Below are positions 55,103 to 63,749 of a DNA stretch of 64,000 nt, in pieces; the stretch's first letter is position 1; each line of letters opens with the position of its first letter. The notes below the pieces were generated by a model, which did no database searches, was not told where the DNA came from, and worked only from the letters and a program-made list of their open reading frames with translations. This DNA is from Salinicoccus cyprini (GTDB lineage: Bacteria > Bacillota > Bacilli > Staphylococcales > Salinicoccaceae). The position numbers and the translations under genes are program-made. The DNA is taken from the NCBI RefSeq assembly GCF_007713705.1, contig NZ_VMSJ01000003.1:62001-126000 (forward strand), given 5' to 3'.

Positions 55103-55651
55103 ATGAGTCTATATATTAAAGAAGTGACTTCCGATTTTGAGGATATGGAACATCTGAAAAAGATCAATGATGAAGCTTTCCCGGAAGAAGAACACATGCC
55201 GATGGAAGAAATGCTTGAAATGGTCGCTGAAAATAAATTGGATATTTCAGCTGTCTACGATGGAGATGCATTGGTCGGATTCTTTGCAATGGTTGTCCAT
55301 GAAAACATTGCATTCATTTTTTTCCTGGCGGTTGATGAAAATCAACGCTCCAAAGGATATGGCAGCAGGACATTATCGTTGATCAAGGAGCAGTACCCTG
55401 ACCATCAGATTGTATTGGATATAGAAAGTGTCGATGAAAATGCCGACAACCTGGAGCAGCGCGAAGCGCGCAAGCAATTCTATCTTAAAAATGGATTTAA
55501 TGAAACGAACTTCAATGTGGCTTTCAAAAGCATGTTGATGGATGTATTATGCAGCAGCGAAACACTCGATGAGCCGAATTTCCGTAAACTGTTAAGTATG
55601 ATGATGGAAAACAAAAAAAGAACAATGAGATTAATGAAAAAATCCAAATAA
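55103..55651 (+). CDS. GNAT family N-acetyltransferase
   Basis: 182-residue acetyltransferase with the acetyl-CoA loop VDENQRSKGYGSRTL at about residues 82-96, preceded by NIAFIFFLAV. It closes with a helical tail (MENKKRTMRLMKKSK). It lies 20 bases after the UvrA-like gene and shares its terminator, so the two are co-transcribed; a link to antibiotic or DNA-drug modification is possible but unproven. Confidence 0.85.
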   Translation: MSLYIKEVTSDFEDMEHLKKINDEAFPEEEHMPMEEMLEMVAENKLDISAVYDGDALVGFFAMVVHENIAFIFFLAVDENQRSKGYGSRTLSLIKEQYPDHQIVLDIESVDENADNLEQREARKQFYLKNGFNETNFNVAFKSMLMDVLCSSETLDEPNFRKLLSMMMENKKRTMRLMKKSK

Positions 55652-55676
55652 GGGAGCAGACATCTGTCTGCTCCCT
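55651..55676. terminator. Bidirectional terminator
   Basis: 11-bp perfect stem (AGGGAGCAGAC) with a 4-base loop, overlapping the acetyltransferase stop and facing the converging beta-propeller gene. Confidence 0.85.
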
Positions 55677-55699
55677 TGCTTGTATGTTTCGGCATTCCC

Positions 55700-56995
55700 C
55701 TATATTGCTTTCCCTGCCATCCTCCGATATACAAATGCAAATATCCAGAGTATCAACGTAAAACCGGCCAGCCATATGGCCAGTGTCGTCAGGCCGATGG
55801 CCATCCACGGGTTGCTGGCGACTGCGATGATGGCACCGATGAGAGTGAGACCTGCGACTACTGCACTGATGATGACCGGCAGGTAGGTCCTGTTGTGCAT
55901 ATGCATGTACGCAATGGACAGACCGAACATCAGCAGGTAGAGTACCGACAGGGTCACTGCATTGACCATCCGGTCGATAAACGCCCAGAACCCAATGCCG
56001 TTTCCATCTTGAGGCAGCGCCAGATCGATGCTGGTGAGATCGCCTCCATTTTCGGACACGGTCATCAGCTCGAATTCCGACGGTTCACTCGGCCAATCTT
56101 CCTCAGCCAGCAGTGCCAGACGATTGGTATGGGTGAAAAATGCAGGTGAAGCGACTGAAGCGCCATAGTCCGTCAGCTGCTCTGTCTCTCCACTCTCGGT
56201 GTTCATGAGGAACAGCTCATAGATGAATGTGCCATTTTCGTTTTCCCCATCCTGGGCGACGTAGGCCAGCTGCGCCCCATTCTGTGACAGCGTCGGTTGT
56301 GAAACATAGTCAGGCAGATCGGAAACATGGTACTCCGCCTCCTCACCTGTTTCGATATCATAGCTGGTCATGACCTCACCAGCATCAGAACCGGCATAAT
56401 AAAGCGTCTCGCCATCTTGTGACATATTCAGTCCCCGCATATCGTAAGCATCTTTATCAGTCAGCTTCTCATGCGAGTCACTGTCGATGTCGACACGGTG
56501 GATATCACTGCCATTGTCCTGCTTTCCAGGCGGCTGATTGAAGTCCGCTGACGGCATGGCGATGTAATACACGGTATTGCCATCCGGTGAAATGATTGCC
56601 TCAAACACATGCATATCATCAGAAGTCAGCTGGATCGGTTCATCCCCCGGTGCGGGCAGATAGTGGAGTATGTTCACCCCATCCTCCTGCGAAGCAAAAT
56701 AGATCATGCCTTTTCCATCCGGTGAAAATTCAGGGTGGCTATTCTGGGCTGTACCGGACGGCACCACTTCCTCCGTACTGCCGTTTTCAAGGTTTCCGAG
56801 ATAGATGGACTGTTCACCATCCTTATAATAGGAAAACGCCAGATGCTCATCATCCGGAGATATATCAATCGATTCGCCGAGACCTGTATGGTGCTGGTAT
56901 GCATTATTGGGAGTGAGGATGCCGTAGCTGACTGTCCCGATGAACAGAAGTGCTACGATGCCAATCAGTATCAGCAGCACGCTTCTCTTTTTCAT
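55700..56995 (-). CDS. TolB/WD40-like beta-propeller membrane protein
   Basis: 431 residues: an N-terminal helix (about 5-26), an extracytoplasmic propeller with repeated PD40-type motifs (ISPDDEHLAFSYYKDGE, FSPDGKGMIYFAS, ISPDGNTVYYIA, LSQNGAQLAYVAQ), then four hydrophobic helices (about 340-425). No catalytic domain is present. Function unknown; anchored propellers often act as binding platforms. AGGAGGAGA precedes the ATG. Next gene upstream is a methyltransferase 30 bases away. Confidence 0.8.
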   Translation of the reverse strand: MKKRSVLLILIGIVALLFIGTVSYGILTPNNAYQHHTGLGESIDISPDDEHLAFSYYKDGEQSIYLGNLENGSTEEVVPSGTAQNSHPEFSPDGKGMIYFASQEDGVNILHYLPAPGDEPIQLTSDDMHVFEAIISPDGNTVYYIAMPSADFNQPPGKQDNGSDIHRVDIDSDSHEKLTDKDAYDMRGLNMSQDGETLYYAGSDAGEVMTSYDIETGEEAEYHVSDLPDYVSQPTLSQNGAQLAYVAQDGENENGTFIYELFLMNTESGETEQLTDYGASVASPAFFTHTNRLALLAEEDWPSEPSEFELMTVSENGGDLTSIDLALPQDGNGIGFWAFIDRMVNAVTLSVLYLLMFGLSIAYMHMHNRTYLPVIISAVVAGLTLIGAIIAVASNPWMAIGLTTLAIWLAGFTLILWIFAFVYRRMAGKAI

Positions 56996-57025
56996 GATAT
57001 CTCCTCCTTGGTGTATGGCGCTGTG

Positions 57026-57622
57026 CTACTTGCTGCCGGTTGTGATGAACATGGAGGCATCCTGCTTCATGAAAAGCTGCTGACCTTCATGGAACGTTCT
57101 GACAGCACTCGGCGTAAAGCCCGCTTCCAAAAGCAGACCGCGCATTTCTTCATGTGCAAATCCGTTATGCAGTTTCGGGTGGTAGACATTATGGTTCTTA
57201 TCAAAATCGATGATCAGAAGTCTGCCGCCCGGATTCAAAGTTTTATACAGTGCTGACAGCAGCGCCTCAACTTCCGGTACATGGATCAGGACGAGTGAGA
57301 TGATGATGACATCCACTTCAATATCCGTCTGTTCCCGAGTCAGATCCAGATGGATTGCCTCCACATGTTCAAGCCCCTCATCAGTGATCTTGGTCTTCAC
57401 AATCTGCACCATCTGCTCCGATGCATCAGCAAGCGTCGTCCGGTCGAACATATCTGTGAGCTGCAGGCCGACAAGCCCGGTGCCGCAGCCATAATCGAGC
57501 ATCGAGTGATACTCGTGTCCTGCGAGCTCCCGCCTGAATTCATTCGCAATGACATCGGCGAGCGCCTTCCGATCTTCTGTATCATAGCGCTTTGCCATGC
57601 TGTCGAATATATTATCCGTCAT
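57026..57622 (-). CDS. Class I SAM-dependent methyltransferase
   Basis: 198 residues with motif I LDYGCGTGLVGLQL (about 41-54), the acidic end of strand 2 (LADASEQM) and the post-I segment VDVIIISLVLIHVPEVEALL. The substrate is unknown; proteins of this size act on small molecules such as quinone precursors. GGGGATG precedes the ATG. It is probably co-transcribed with the propeller gene. Confidence 0.87.
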   Translation of the reverse strand: MTDNIFDSMAKRYDTEDRKALADVIANEFRRELAGHEYHSMLDYGCGTGLVGLQLTDMFDRTTLADASEQMVQIVKTKITDEGLEHVEAIHLDLTREQTDIEVDVIIISLVLIHVPEVEALLSALYKTLNPGGRLLIIDFDKNHNVYHPKLHNGFAHEEMRGLLLEAGFTPSAVRTFHEGQQLFMKQDASMFITTGSK

Positions 57623-57721
57623 TTTTGCACATCCCCTTCCGTATAGCTTCCTTTATATAGAATGTACCATAGACGCCCTACTTTATAACATTGATACAAT
57701 TGATTGAACTTCAAACAAAAA

Positions 57722-57743
57722 GAGCCGGGCAGCTGCCCGGCTC
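57722..57743 (-). terminator. Terminator of the sucrose operon
   Basis: A perfect 22-base palindrome (arm GAGCCGGGCAG) followed leftward by five T, 10 bases after the scrB stop. Confidence 0.9.
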
Positions 57744-57753
57744 GATCTTATGC

Positions 57754-59202
57754 TCAGAACATATCTATTGCACTGCCTTCAAGTTCCCATAAGGAAAGGT
57801 CGAAATGCATATGTCCTCTGATTTCAACCGCATCATCATTTTCTGCAGGAAAGTATCTGCTCGTCGCGACCGCTTCTCCGCCATTGATGAAAATTTCCAC
57901 AGATGAACGATCCAGGAAAATCTGCAGCCCGGAAAGTGTATCAAGAGCGAAAGTACGCTGCTCGGAAGACGCACCGTCAAAAGTTTTCCTCTGGACAGTG
58001 AACCGTCCATCCATATAGGAGATCTTCAGGTCGTTCCTGATCTCCATTTCAAATCTGCCATCGACCGGACGGTTGAATTCCAGAAGTATTTCACTCGATG
58101 GTGCAGCGACTTCACGGAATACCACGTCTTTTTCAAGTGCCAGCTGGGAGTAGTGCTTTCTTTTTCCGCGCAGCTGCCTGAGCTCGGCAACCGGTTGCTG
58201 CACCAGTACACCATCTCTCATTTCGAGTGTGCGCGGAATGGTCAATGCATGGATCCAGTTGTTCCGGATTGTCGGCTGGTCCTGTTCCTGGTCATCCGTC
58301 ATCCCCATCCAGCCGATCAGAATTCTGCGTCCGTCATCATCCGTAAATGTCTGTGGTGCGTAGAAATCGAATCCCCTGTCCAGTTCCACAAAATCACCAT
58401 GCATATACGTGTTCGTCACCGAGTCGAAATCTCCCACGAAGTAGCCGGCCTGGAACAGGTTGGGATAGTCATCTCCCTCTGCTTCCAGCCCTTGCGGACA
58501 GACGATCAGAATGTCTTTGCTATCAAGCGTGAAGAGGTCCGGGCACTCCCACATATAGCCGAAGTCCGGAAGTCCATTCATCCCACTGCCTGCAATCGGC
58601 CCAATAAATTCCCAGTCCGTGAGGTCGTTTGAGCTTGCGAGGACCGCTTCCCCTTTGCCATGCATATTCTGGGCTCCGAGGATCATCAGCCAGCGGTCGC
58701 CTTCTTTCCACACTTTCGGATCCCTGAAATGGGGGGTGTAGCCATCCGGCAGATGCAGTACCGGACCTTTCTTCTCAAAGTCCACACCGTCCTCTGAGAC
58801 TGCCAGACACTGATACGTGGATCTTCTATCGCCTTCATCCTTCACATTGCCGGTGTAGAAAAGATGCATCCTGCCATCGTGCATGACAGCGCTGCCGGAA
58901 TAGCAGCCATTCTTGTCATACCACGCATCCGGAATGAGGGCCGCAGGCTCAAGTGTCCAATTGATCAGATCTGCCGACACATAGTGCCCCCAGGCCTTCT
59001 TTCCATGGGCTGTTTCAAAAGGATTCCACTGGAAGAAGACATGGTATACGCCCTGGTGATAAATCAGTCCATTGGGATCATTCAACAGGCCTGCAGGCGG
59101 CATCAGATGATAGTCCAGCCGATGCGGATCCGCTTCAACCAAGCGTCTGTTATCCTCAACCTTTTCATCAATATGCTTCTGGAACGCACTTTTTTGAAAC
59201 AT
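57754..59202 (-). CDS. scrB: Sucrose-6-phosphate hydrolase ScrB (GH32)
   Basis: 482-residue invertase that splits sucrose-6-phosphate into glucose-6-P and fructose. Catalytic motifs: nucleophile Asp in LLNDPNGL (about 41), the RDPKVW triad (about 159) and the acid/base Glu in MWECPDLF (about 216). The C-terminal beta-sandwich of GH32 is present. ATG 59202 has GGGAG 7 bases upstream; the longer frame overlaps scrA. Confidence 0.95.
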   Translation of the reverse strand: MFQKSAFQKHIDEKVEDNRRLVEADPHRLDYHLMPPAGLLNDPNGLIYHQGVYHVFFQWNPFETAHGKKAWGHYVSADLINWTLEPAALIPDAWYDKNGCYSGSAVMHDGRMHLFYTGNVKDEGDRRSTYQCLAVSEDGVDFEKKGPVLHLPDGYTPHFRDPKVWKEGDRWLMILGAQNMHGKGEAVLASSNDLTDWEFIGPIAGSGMNGLPDFGYMWECPDLFTLDSKDILIVCPQGLEAEGDDYPNLFQAGYFVGDFDSVTNTYMHGDFVELDRGFDFYAPQTFTDDDGRRILIGWMGMTDDQEQDQPTIRNNWIHALTIPRTLEMRDGVLVQQPVAELRQLRGKRKHYSQLALEKDVVFREVAAPSSEILLEFNRPVDGRFEMEIRNDLKISYMDGRFTVQRKTFDGASSEQRTFALDTLSGLQIFLDRSSVEIFINGGEAVATSRYFPAENDDAVEIRGHMHFDLSLWELEGSAIDMF

Positions 59203-59215
59203 TTCAAAACTCCCT

Positions 59216-60622
59216 CTACTCTTCTGTGATTTTTTCCGCTTCTTTATCACTATACCCGAACATCCATGTCAGAACGAATGCGACGGCAATCGCCACCAGA
59301 TTGACCAGGATGTACATGAAGATCTGTTCATTCAGATAGAGCAGCGTACCCGGGATGACGGTGATCGCCATGCCGGTGCCGGCGAGACCTGATATGGAGG
59401 CGACGAACCCACCGGCTGCACCACCGATAAGACCGGCGATGAACGGCTTGACGTAGCGCAGATTGACACCGAAGATGGCCGGTTCGGTAATGCCGAGGAA
59501 TGCTGAAAATGAAGACGGCAGCGCCAGTGCTTTCAATTTCTTCGATTTCGTCTTCAGACCGACCGCAAGTGTTGCCCCACCCTGTGCCGCAACAGCGGCG
59601 GTAACGATTGCGTTGTAAGGGTTCGCCCCGAGTTCATCAAGCAGCTGTATTTCAAGCAGGTTGAAAATATGGTGTACGCCCGTGATGACGATGATCTGGT
59701 TCAGACCACCGATCAGAATGCCACTGAGGCCGAACGGCCATGCAAGTACGGATAATGTCGCTTCCAGTATGACCCCTTCCAGCGCATGGAAGATCGGGCC
59801 GATCAGGAAGAGTGCCAGCGTGATCATGACCAGCAGTGTCAGGAATGGCGTCACAATCAGGTCAAGCGCCTCCGGCGTCCGCTTCCGGATGAAGCGTTCC
59901 ACTTTGGCACCGATGATACCGGCGATGAAGGCCGGCAGCACGGATGCCTGGTAGCCGACGACCGGAATGAAGCCTGCGAACATGATCGGCTCCACGCCAC
60001 CTCCAGCCACATCCCATGCATTCGGCAGTGCAGGACTGACGAGCATCAGACCGAGCACCAGACCGATGATCGGTGTGCCGCCGAAGACGCGGAATGTCGA
60101 CCAGGCGACCAGTGCCGGCAGGAAGATGAACGCCGTATCCGTCAGTATCTGGGTGAACAGCAGGAAATTCTCGGAAATATCTTCCGGTGCCAGGCCGAAA
60201 ATTTCCAGGATCTGCTCCTGAACGACGAGTCCACGCAGACCCATGAACAGACCTGTGGCGACGAGAATCGGAATGATCGGCACGAAGACATCACCGAACG
60301 ATCGGATGGCACGCTGGATGACATTGCCCTTCTTGACTCCTTCTTTTTTCGCTTCGCTTTTGGTTGATCCTTCAAAACCGAATTTGAGCATCTCTTCGTG
60401 TATCCGGTTGACCGTACCCGTTCCAAGAATGACCTGGTACTGGCCGGAATTGTAGAATGCCCCCTTCACCTTATCAATATTCTCAATACCTTCCTGATCG
60501 ATCTTGCTTCTATCATCTATGATCAGACGCAACCGTGTGGCGCAATGTGCGACGGAGGAAATATTCTCTTCTCCCCCTACTGCCTCGATGATCTCCTTGG
60601 CAATCCTTTTGTTCTCCGACAT
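59216..60622 (-). CDS. scrA: PTS sucrose-specific EIIBC component ScrA
   Basis: 468-residue permease. The IIB domain is N-terminal (about 1-85), with the phospho-Cys in SVAHCATRLRL (about 25); the IIC domain follows with about ten helices and the conserved GITEPAIFGVNLRY. There is no IIA domain, so a separate glucose-type IIA is needed. ATG 60622 has AAGGAG 9 bases upstream. Adjacent scrB fixes the substrate as sucrose. Confidence 0.92.
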   Translation of the reverse strand: MSENKRIAKEIIEAVGGEENISSVAHCATRLRLIIDDRSKIDQEGIENIDKVKGAFYNSGQYQVILGTGTVNRIHEEMLKFGFEGSTKSEAKKEGVKKGNVIQRAIRSFGDVFVPIIPILVATGLFMGLRGLVVQEQILEIFGLAPEDISENFLLFTQILTDTAFIFLPALVAWSTFRVFGGTPIIGLVLGLMLVSPALPNAWDVAGGGVEPIMFAGFIPVVGYQASVLPAFIAGIIGAKVERFIRKRTPEALDLIVTPFLTLLVMITLALFLIGPIFHALEGVILEATLSVLAWPFGLSGILIGGLNQIIVITGVHHIFNLLEIQLLDELGANPYNAIVTAAVAAQGGATLAVGLKTKSKKLKALALPSSFSAFLGITEPAIFGVNLRYVKPFIAGLIGGAAGGFVASISGLAGTGMAITVIPGTLLYLNEQIFMYILVNLVAIAVAFVLTWMFGYSDKEAEKITEE

Positions 60623-60657
60623 TTTCAACACTCCTTTTGCTAAATAGTCTGAATTAG

Positions 60658-60669
60658 GGAATCGATTCC
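60658..60669 (-). promoter_or_regulatory. Probable ScrR operator
   Basis: GGAATCGATTCC, a perfect 12-bp palindrome of the type bound by LacI-family repressors, lies 36 bases upstream of the scrA ATG. It is the natural site for the adjacent ScrR. Confidence 0.7.
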
Positions 60670-60698
60670 ACAATTGTGCAGAAAAAAATGAAAACGAA

Positions 60699-60712
60699 TG
60701 ATTACGCTTTCA
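60699..60712 (-). promoter_or_regulatory. cre site before scrA
   Basis: On the minus strand TGAAAGCGTAATCA agrees with the cre pattern at 13 of 14 positions. With the ScrR operator it explains induction by sucrose and repression by glucose. Confidence 0.65.
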
Positions 60713-60723
60713 TCCTCACCTTA

Positions 60724-61713
60724 CTATAAACTATCTCTCTCAACGAGGTTAAAGTCAAGTACTTTTTTATCACAAAACTCTTTTTCATCCTGCAGCACCT
60801 GCAGCATGACAAGGGCCGATTCCCGCCCCGCCTGCGCATGCGCGTACTCGATCGTCGTCAGTGCGGGGTCTATGAAATGCGAAGTTTCAGACGCGCCGAT
60901 GCCGACTACAGCAATATCACCCGGAATATCAAACCCATGACGCTTCAAGTACTTCCAGGCACCGAGCCCCATCCGGTCCGTCGCAGCAAACACTGCATCG
61001 AGTCGTTCATATGATGCAAGCATCATGCGCTCCATCGCTGCATAGCCGGAATCGATCGAGAAGTCGCCTTTTTGTATCCATGCGTCCTCCATATGAAGTC
61101 CATGCGCTGCCATCGCATCAGTGTAGCCCTGCTTCCTCAAAACCCCGACTGAACGGTCCTCTTCATCCACTCCGATGTAGCCGATATGCCTGCGCCCTTT
61201 CTCGATCATCAGCTGTGTCATATGGCGCGCGGCAGCATAATCATCGAAGATGATGGACGGCACATCATGAATCTCCTGACCGACCACGACAACCGGTACT
61301 TTGGAATCTTTGATCTCATCCACCAGTTCCTGGCTCGTATTCGTCGCAATCAGGATGATGCCGTCCACTTGCCGGTTCTGCAGCAGCCTCAAGTGCTCGA
61401 TCTCCTTCTCCCTGTCGAGGTTCGTACGCGTCAGGAGAATCTGATAGCCCTGTGCCTCGAAGACTTCCGTCATGCCATCTACTGTTCGCGATGACGTATC
61501 CGTGCTAATCTTCGGCAGGATGACACCGATGATTTTCGTCTGCTTTGTCCTCAGCGACTTGGCATGCTGGCTCGGCACGAAACCAGTTTCAGCGATGGCA
61601 TCCATCACCCTTTTCCTGGACTTTTCACTGATGTACCCTGAATTATTGATCACCCTGGACACAGTGGTTCTTGAAACACCTGCCAGCTTCGCTATATCGT
61701 TGATGGTTATCAT
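60724..61713 (-). CDS. scrR: LacI-family sucrose operon repressor ScrR
   Basis: 329-residue regulator. N-terminal LacI HTH ITINDIAKLAGVSRTTVSRVINNSGYIS (residues 2-29) with the hinge helix and a sugar-binding periplasmic-protein-like domain. It ends 102 bases before the scrA ATG and reads in the same direction. The palindrome at 60658-60669 is its likely operator. Confidence 0.92.
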   Translation of the reverse strand: MITINDIAKLAGVSRTTVSRVINNSGYISEKSRKRVMDAIAETGFVPSQHAKSLRTKQTKIIGVILPKISTDTSSRTVDGMTEVFEAQGYQILLTRTNLDREKEIEHLRLLQNRQVDGIILIATNTSQELVDEIKDSKVPVVVVGQEIHDVPSIIFDDYAAARHMTQLMIEKGRRHIGYIGVDEEDRSVGVLRKQGYTDAMAAHGLHMEDAWIQKGDFSIDSGYAAMERMMLASYERLDAVFAATDRMGLGAWKYLKRHGFDIPGDIAVVGIGASETSHFIDPALTTIEYAHAQAGRESALVMLQVLQDEKEFCDKKVLDFNLVERDSL

Positions 61714-61833
61714 CGGACCTCACCTGCACTTCTATTTACTAATATCTACGATGCTTTGACTATATCAGATTCGGAGGCATTATAGAATACGCCGGCTCTG
61801 TATTGTGCGTGATCATTCTGCTATTTTTTCGTC

Positions 61834-62022
61834 CTATTCCCTCCGGTCTCTTCTTCTCCTTCCATCCCGATCCCGTGCCGATACAATGGCATTGGGAATC
61901 ACTGCAGCGATGCCCGTCACAGCCCCGGAGACCAGGCGATGGGATTCGTCCACCATGGAAGTGGTGTAGCCGCCGATGAAGATGAAAATGAATGTTGTGA
62001 TCATAGCAATCAGTCTGTACAT
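61834..62022 (-). CDS. Small membrane protein, 62 residues
   Basis: One N-terminal hydrophobic helix (about 3-22), a short loop, a second weaker glycine/alanine-rich helix (SGAVTGIAAVIPNAIV) and a very basic C-terminus (RDRDGRRRRDRRE). GGAG lies before the ATG, and it ends the unit that starts with the esterase 14 bases away. No family recognised. Confidence 0.6.
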   Translation of the reverse strand: MYRLIAMITTFIFIFIGGYTTSMVDESHRLVSGAVTGIAAVIPNAIVSARDRDGRRRRDRRE

Positions 62023-62036
62023 GATATCACTCCTTT

Positions 62037-63014
62037 CTATTCCATCTCATCCAGCAACTTTACGATTTGCTGTCTTGCTGCATGCCCTTCCTTGATCGGG
62101 TATAAGGGAAAAATGTGGTTCATCCATGGATACTCATAGTATACATGTTCAGCGTGTGCCTCTTTGAGCAGGGATGCAAACTTTCTTGCATCCGGCAGAC
62201 AGATCTCTCGTGTGCCTGCAAACAGGCCGATCTTCGGCAGCCCTGTCAGATCTCCATACATCGGCGAAAGCCTGTAATCCAATGGATCTGCATCACCTGA
62301 CCACGCTCGTCCGACATCCTTTAGACTCGACACATCAAGCATCGGATCAAGCGCATCATAAACGTTAACTTCCGGGTTATCGACTGTAATATCGAGCCAA
62401 GGAGAGATCAGGACCAGTAGTTTCGGCAATGGATGTCCATTTGATCTGAGCCACTGACTAAGGCCGAGCGCCAGACCACCACCCGCAGAATCTCCCATGA
62501 GCGCCAGACCTTCGGGATGGTCTTCAATGAGATCCAAGTACAAGTCGGACACCGCCTGATAGGCATCTTTGAATGTATATTCAGGCGTTTTCGGGTAGAT
62601 CGGCACGATGAACGCCATACCGGTATCCTGGACCATGCGGTCTACGAAGAGCCAGTGAAACAGTGAGGGTTGGTTGATATATCCACCGCCATGCAAGTAA
62701 AATACACTGCGTTCCGACATCTCTTCCTCTGGACGAACCTTGAACACTTTCATCTCGTCCTTATAGAATGTTTCCACCTCAGAATTCATAAGTCCCGTTG
62801 CAACTTTATGTTCTTTTCGATTCTCTTCAATCTTACTATTTGTCCGCTTCTGATCCAATGGTTCAGCACCGGAATTGACGATTCTGATGAGATTCTCTGC
62901 CACCCTGCTGCCGATACTTCCATTATGTAGATGGATGACATGCAGGGCATAGAGCATCGCGCCGGCACCGGCTGCCGAAACGAGGACTGCTGATGCTTTT
63001 AGAATTCTGTTCAT
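62037..63014 (-). CDS. HSL-type alpha/beta hydrolase (esterase)
   Basis: 325 residues with one N-terminal helix (about 5-25) that could be a signal anchor, then an alpha/beta hydrolase of the hormone-sensitive-lipase group: HGGGYI oxyanion motif (about 110), nucleophile in GDSAGGGLALGL (about 178) and a late WMNHIFPLYP with the catalytic His. It would cut short esters. ATG 63014 has GGAG 8 bases upstream. Confidence 0.88.
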   Translation of the reverse strand: MNRILKASAVLVSAAGAGAMLYALHVIHLHNGSIGSRVAENLIRIVNSGAEPLDQKRTNSKIEENRKEHKVATGLMNSEVETFYKDEMKVFKVRPEEEMSERSVFYLHGGGYINQPSLFHWLFVDRMVQDTGMAFIVPIYPKTPEYTFKDAYQAVSDLYLDLIEDHPEGLALMGDSAGGGLALGLSQWLRSNGHPLPKLLVLISPWLDITVDNPEVNVYDALDPMLDVSSLKDVGRAWSGDADPLDYRLSPMYGDLTGLPKIGLFAGTREICLPDARKFASLLKEAHAEHVYYEYPWMNHIFPLYPIKEGHAARQQIVKLLDEME

Positions 63015-63119
63015 GTCACCCACTCCTTTCTTTCTCATACCTTCTTATCATAAAAATAAAACTAAATATGGATCTGGCTAGCCAGGAAGTCGAGCTGATA
63101 CTTCCTGAATTTTCAATCA

Positions 63120-63296
63120 TCATATGTGGAAGCAGCGTCCGAGCTGCCCGGTCACTTCTTTGATGATATCATCAAGTGTCACATCCTCATCCACATGCGC
63201 GCCGATGTTTGCGACGGAAAAGAAATCCCTCCAGGTCATGGACGGGAATTGCTGCCGCAGACTGATCGGTAGTGCGATCGCAACTTTTCCTTCCTT
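63120..63296 (-). pseudogene. Remnant of an alcohol-acyltransferase/condensation-type enzyme
   Basis: A leftward frame of 58 codons without any start, opened by a stop at 63297-63299. It reads KVAIALPISLRQQFPSMTW, then RDFFSVANIGAHVDED and ends QLGRCFHI. The pattern of ALPISLRxxFPSxTxRDFFSVANIG resembles the late core of acyl-CoA O-acyltransferase (AATase-like, PF07247-type) proteins, which elsewhere lie beside such esterases. The rest of the gene is missing on both sides, and a stop lies directly upstream. The similarity is by recall, not by search. Confidence 0.55.
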
Positions 63297-63378
63297 CTAC
63301 CCTATGAATGATGATTTTAAATAGAGAAAACGATGGAAGCATCTCATAGGGTCATCAAAAGTGCCATAAAAATAAAAA

Positions 63379-63409
63379 AGACATCCAATGCCTTGAATGT
63401 CTTTCCACC
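63379..63409 (-). terminator. Terminator after the DUF2188 gene
   Basis: Stem AAGACAT..ATGTCTT with an inner C/G pair and a longer loop, followed leftward by six T, 24 bases after the stop. Confidence 0.6.
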
Positions 63410-63432
63410 TTGAAGTTGAGAACAATCGTTTA

Positions 63433-63690
63433 CTAATCGTATTCAATCTGTTCCTCGATTGTCCCTTCATCATCATGAATGATTGCTTTGGAGCCCGCTT
63501 CCTCCGCTCTCTTCTTCGCCTCATCCACAGCTTCATTCTTATTATCCGATGTATAGACCGGATCGTCCTTACCTTCTTCTTTCACTGCCCATCTCTTATC
63601 GTCACCTGGCACCACGTGGTAGCGTGCATCACTCGTGCCTTCTCTTTTTTCGAAGTAGTTCCCACGATTATCATTATTCTGATCTGCCAT
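63433..63690 (-). CDS. DUF2188 domain protein
   Basis: 85-residue hydrophilic protein, almost entirely one DUF2188 domain: RYHVVPGDDKRWAVKEEG, then YTSDNKNEAVDEAKKRAEEAGSKAIIHDDEG. The C-terminal halves of this protein and of the YdaT-like protein at 18326-18742 have the same pattern (WxVKxxG, ..DNKNxAxxxAKEIAEx.G, xIIH). ATG 63690 has GGAGGGG 7 bases upstream. Function unknown. Confidence 0.8.
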   Translation of the reverse strand: MADQNNDNRGNYFEKREGTSDARYHVVPGDDKRWAVKEEGKDDPVYTSDNKNEAVDEAKKRAEEAGSKAIIHDDEGTIEEQIEYD

Positions 63691-63749
63691 TCTACCCCTC
63701 CTAAGCATTATCTTGAATACGATTATACTTTACCTCAAGGGGTGTGAAG

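Noticed and set aside
63124-63324. 66-codon rightward frame beside the esterase
   Set aside because: The opposite strand carries the protein-like acyltransferase remnant; this frame is Ser/Cys-rich and lacks a ribosome-binding site.
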